Shown: positions 62,794-64,000 of the stretch, one piece after another
How positions within the stretch are numbered: the stretch's first letter is position 1
Layout of the letters: each line of letters opens with the position of its first letter
NCBI GenBank assembly: GCA_023390905.1
Contig: JAEWBY010000047.1
Coordinates: 1-64,000 of the forward strand
From: Pseudomonadota bacterium
GTDB taxonomy: Bacteria; Pseudomonadota; Gammaproteobacteria; Xanthomonadales; Xanthomonadaceae
DNA: 64,000 bases
Direction of reading: 5' to 3'
Translations under genes and position numbers: made by a program
Notes under the pieces: model-generated
Seen by the model: the letters and a program-made list of their open reading frames with translations, nothing else
Database searches by the model: none
What the model was told of the DNA's origin: nothing

Positions 62794-63132
62794 CTACACC
62801 TTGCGCACGAACTCGGACTTCAGCCCCATCGCGCCGATGCCGTCGATCCTGCAGTCGATGTCGTGGTCACCATCGGCCAGGCGGATGTTCTTGACCTTGG
62901 TGCCGACCTTCACCACCAACGATGAACCCTTGACCTTCAGATCCTTGATCACGGTGACGGTGTCGCCGTCCTGCAGCACGTTGCCGACCGAATCCTTGAT
63001 CACGCGCTCGGCCTCCGGCGCTTCGCCGGCGTCGGCCGACCACTCATGCCCGCATTCGGGGCAGATCAGCAGCCCGCCATCGGCGTAGACGTATTCGGAC
63101 TGGCACTGGGGGCACGGCGGCAGAGGGTTCAC
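62794..63132 (-). CDS. PhnA/YjdM family zinc-ribbon protein
   Basis: A 112-residue protein with an N-terminal zinc ribbon (CPQCQSEYVYADGGLLICPEC) and the C-terminal PhnA domain (VIKDSVGNVLQDGDTVTVIKDLKVKGSS... HDIDCRIDGIG). It starts with GTG 63132. Although named after phosphonate genes, YjdM is not required for phosphonate breakdown and its function is unknown. Confidence 0.93.
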   Translation of the reverse strand: MNPLPPCPQCQSEYVYADGGLLICPECGHEWSADAGEAPEAERVIKDSVGNVLQDGDTVTVIKDLKVKGSSLVVKVGTKVKNIRLADGDHDIDCRIDGIGAMGLKSEFVRKV

Positions 63133-63256
63133 GGCAGGACTCGAAAGAATGCCCGCCGATTATATCGGCCCCAGGCGCACGGCGCTTTGCAGCGTCGGTG
63201 CGTTGGGCCGTTCTCCCGCGTGGACACCGACGACGCGTGCGCGCGCGTCCCGTCGG

Positions 63257-64000
63257 TCATTGCACGAAAGGCTTGTCGCCGTATTCCCACGTCCACGGCG
63301 CGCCGGTTTCACCGATCGCGAAACGCACCAGTTGCGGAAACGCCGCTTCGGCGCGCACGTCGTTGCCCAGGATAACCACGCAACGCTTGTTCTGTTGCAC
63401 GCAGACCCACGTGTTGCCGGTGGCGTCGTCATGTCCGCCCTTGTAGAAACCGGCGCCCTGCGGGCCGCGAAAGGTCACCACGCCCAGCCCCGCCGCCAGA
63501 TCCGCACGGCGCTGCGCCGGCGGAAGTTCCGCCTGCAACGCGGGGAACTGCGAAGCGGTGGTGATTGCAAGTTGCGGGCGCACGAGTTCGCGGCGCTGCG
63601 CGCGTCCAGACCTTCGCCGTTGATGTAGCCGGCGGCGAACCTGGCCATGTCCTCGATCGTGGTATCCATCGATCCGGCCGCGCGCACGCGGCTGCGCTGA
63701 TCGTGCGGTTGCGTTCCGCCGTCCGCGGTCCAGCCATCGGCCAAATTGCGGGCAAAATCCTCGCGCCACATCATGCTGGTGTTGCGCATGCCGAAACGAT
63801 CGAAGACGCGGCGCTGCATCTCCTGCCCCACGTCCAGGCCCAGGCCCTGCTCGAGCACGAACTGCAACAGGATCAAGCCCTCGCCCGAATAGCCGTAGCG
63901 GCTGCCCGGCTCGAAATGGATGCGCAGCTTGCCGTCCGGTTCGGACAGCGGCACGAAGTTCCCGAACCCCGAACCGTGATTGAGCAGGATGCGTGGCGTC
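63257..64000 (-). pseudogene. Serine hydrolase (class C beta-lactamase family), frameshifted, 5' end outside window
   Basis: The N-terminal part of this segment, up to about GYINGEGLDAR, and the C-terminal part, from about QRRELVRPQLAITTASQF to ...GDKPFVQ, lie in different frames. Together they read as a beta-lactamase-type serine hydrolase: ILLNHGSGFGNF, RYGYSGEGLILLQFVLEQ, SMDTTIEDMARFAAGYI, GFYKGGHDDATGNTWVC. The shift falls at a GC dinucleotide run (63598-63604); removing two bases restores one frame. Either a real pseudogene or a sequencing error. The catalytic SXXK region is upstream of the window. Confidence 0.75.

Overview
The window is GC-rich, densely packed chromosomal DNA, almost certainly from a gammaproteobacterium of the Xanthomonadaceae/Lysobacterales. 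The pointers are the single ilvC-ilvG-ilvM-ilvA-leuA-leuC-leuD-leuB operon, a pcm-tolC-waaA neighbourhood, a complete mre/mrd cell-shape cluster, a full lipid A/core LPS set, and degenerate intergenic repeats built on GGGAATCGGGAATGGG. The genus cannot be fixed from the sequence. I see no rRNA, tRNA, insertion sequence, integrase, CRISPR array or prophage; this is ordinary backbone with a few accessory patches.

Layout. 1-2 kb: 3'-truncated thiC (minus strand) with its promoter and TPP riboswitch. 2-4.7 kb: ilvD translationally coupled to an orphan PhnD-like binding protein. 4.7-13.9 kb: divergent branched-chain amino acid operon, preceded by a palindrome, a TTGACA promoter, a 39-codon leader peptide with a Val/Leu/Ile run and a textbook attenuator. 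14-21.7 kb: a small phosphatase, an RND permease and adaptor diverging from a TetR regulator, then pcm-tolC. 21.8-29.9 kb: envelope block (CoA-transferase, waaA, lpxL, O-antigen ligase, GT4 glycosyltransferase, zinc-finger protein, YceI, ELM1-family protein). 30-33.9 kb: glnE, lipB, ybeD. 34-41.9 kb: tandem CsgG-like duplication, EamA transporter, LytS/LytTR pair, small secreted protein, receiver protein and hybrid kinase. 42-51.9 kb: dacC, rlpA, mltB, rodA, mrdA, mreD, mreC, mreB, all read leftward. 52.2-64 kb: PfkB kinase, YbaK deacylase, lipoprotein, M1 aminopeptidase, ubiE, MFS/HlyD efflux pair, secreted metalloprotease, a yeast-type cytosine deaminase, PhnA/YjdM and a frameshifted serine hydrolase.

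How it works together. The leader peptide plus attenuator would tie synthesis of Val, Leu and Ile (ilvC through leuB) to charging of the matching tRNAs, while ilvD reads away from the same control region. The envelope genes form two functional groups: LPS assembly (waaA, lpxL, ligase, glycosyltransferase) and elongation peptidoglycan synthesis (MreBCD, PBP2, RodA, MltB, RlpA, DacC). In enterobacteria dacA is followed directly by ybeD-lipB-lipA; here about 10 kb of regulatory, transport and secretion-like genes lies between dacC and ybeD-lipB, and lipA is not in the window.

No clearly new multi-gene system stands out. The best leads are the branched-chain control region with an apparently leaderless leader peptide, the tandem CsgG-like proteins with SH3-like tails and no lipid anchor, the yeast-FCY1-like cytosine deaminase, and several promoters placed so close to start codons that leaderless mRNAs are likely.
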